From an uncultured Parabacteroides sp. (GTDB taxonomy: Bacteria; Bacteroidota; Bacteroidia; Bacteroidales; Tannerellaceae), in assembly GCA_934725305.1 (NCBI GenBank), contig CAKVBA010000044.1, forward strand, positions 1 through 22,896: DNA of 22,896 nucleotides, read 5' to 3'. The notes under the pieces were generated by a model. That model ran no database searches and was not told the origin of the DNA. It saw only the letters and a list, made by a program, of their open reading frames with translations. The position numbers and the translations under genes were made by a program. Shown piece after piece: positions 22,829 to 22,896 of the stretch; positions within the stretch are counted from its first letter, which is position 1, and each line of letters starts with the position of its first letter.

Positions 22829-22896
22829 TGTCCCGTTAAAATCGGGACCAGTTAAATATTAATCAAATAACCCCGGAAAGAGGGGACAATCGAGTT
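22829..22896. other. Hairpin-rich tail, possible edge of an insertion sequence
   Basis: GTCCCG (22830-22835) and CGGGAC (22843-22848) form a perfect 6-bp inverted repeat, followed by CCCC (22871-22874) with GGGG (22882-22885). There is no T-run, so it is not an obvious terminator. The TTAGTGTCCCG start resembles, from memory, termini upstream of IS4-type transposases in Bacteroidales, but no transposase is in the window. Confidence 0.3.

Overview
The window looks like a chromosome segment of a gut Bacteroidales bacterium, most likely Parabacteroides or a close Bacteroides relative. The evidence is a full-length bifunctional Fkp enzyme, an anaerobic sulfatase-maturating enzyme, a GH109-type Gfo/Idh/MocA protein, a DUF5686 outer-membrane protein, an rSAM/lipoprotein pair, and repeated use of the Bacteroidota promoter pattern (TTTG, about 20 nt, TAnnTTTG) with little Shine-Dalgarno sequence. 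The genus is inference. No tRNA or CRISPR array was seen.

Layout. Positions 1-65 are the 3' tip of a 5S rRNA and its terminator, so an rRNA operon lies just upstream. Positions 120-5800 hold fkp and a DUF5686/carboxypeptidase-regulatory-domain protein, each with its own promoter; a terminator follows the second. A minus-strand Rpn/PD-(D/E)XK nuclease (5849-6832) follows, then a 786-bp gene-poor gap with repeat element A. Next come a DEDDh exonuclease and a cell-wall amidase that overlap by one base (7619-9189). A co-directional block follows (9280-15142): anSME/chuR, an exported TldD, a TldE/PmbA partner, a strong terminator, then a small lipoprotein overlapping a SPASM-type radical SAM enzyme. 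Convergent to it is a minus-strand operon of an HD phosphohydrolase and a Porin O/P-family porin. A GH109-like oxidoreductase/glycosidase (17604-19253) with a long structured leader follows.

From 19257 to the end the DNA looks accessory and eroded. It holds a LysO N-terminal remnant running through another gene's terminator, an M50 membrane metallopeptidase, repeat element B, a WYL-regulator 5' fragment joined out of frame to a RhuM-Fic 3' fragment, an exonuclease pseudogene with a frameshift and internal deletion, and a hairpin-rich tail that may be the edge of an insertion sequence.

The most unusual signal is the inverted pair of related intergenic elements A (6948-7266) and B (20922-21263). 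Each carries a strict 22-bp tandem array (8 and 9 units), two hairpins conserved by compatible base changes, and direct repeats near both ends. B is longer than A by one 22-bp unit. The next most interesting is the clustering of two radical SAM enzymes, a TldD/TldE protease pair and an rSAM-associated lipoprotein.

Together, Fkp (fucose salvage for surface glycans), anSME (sulfatase activation), GH109 (alpha-N-acetylgalactosaminide cleavage) and the outer-membrane proteins fit life on host mucin glycans.
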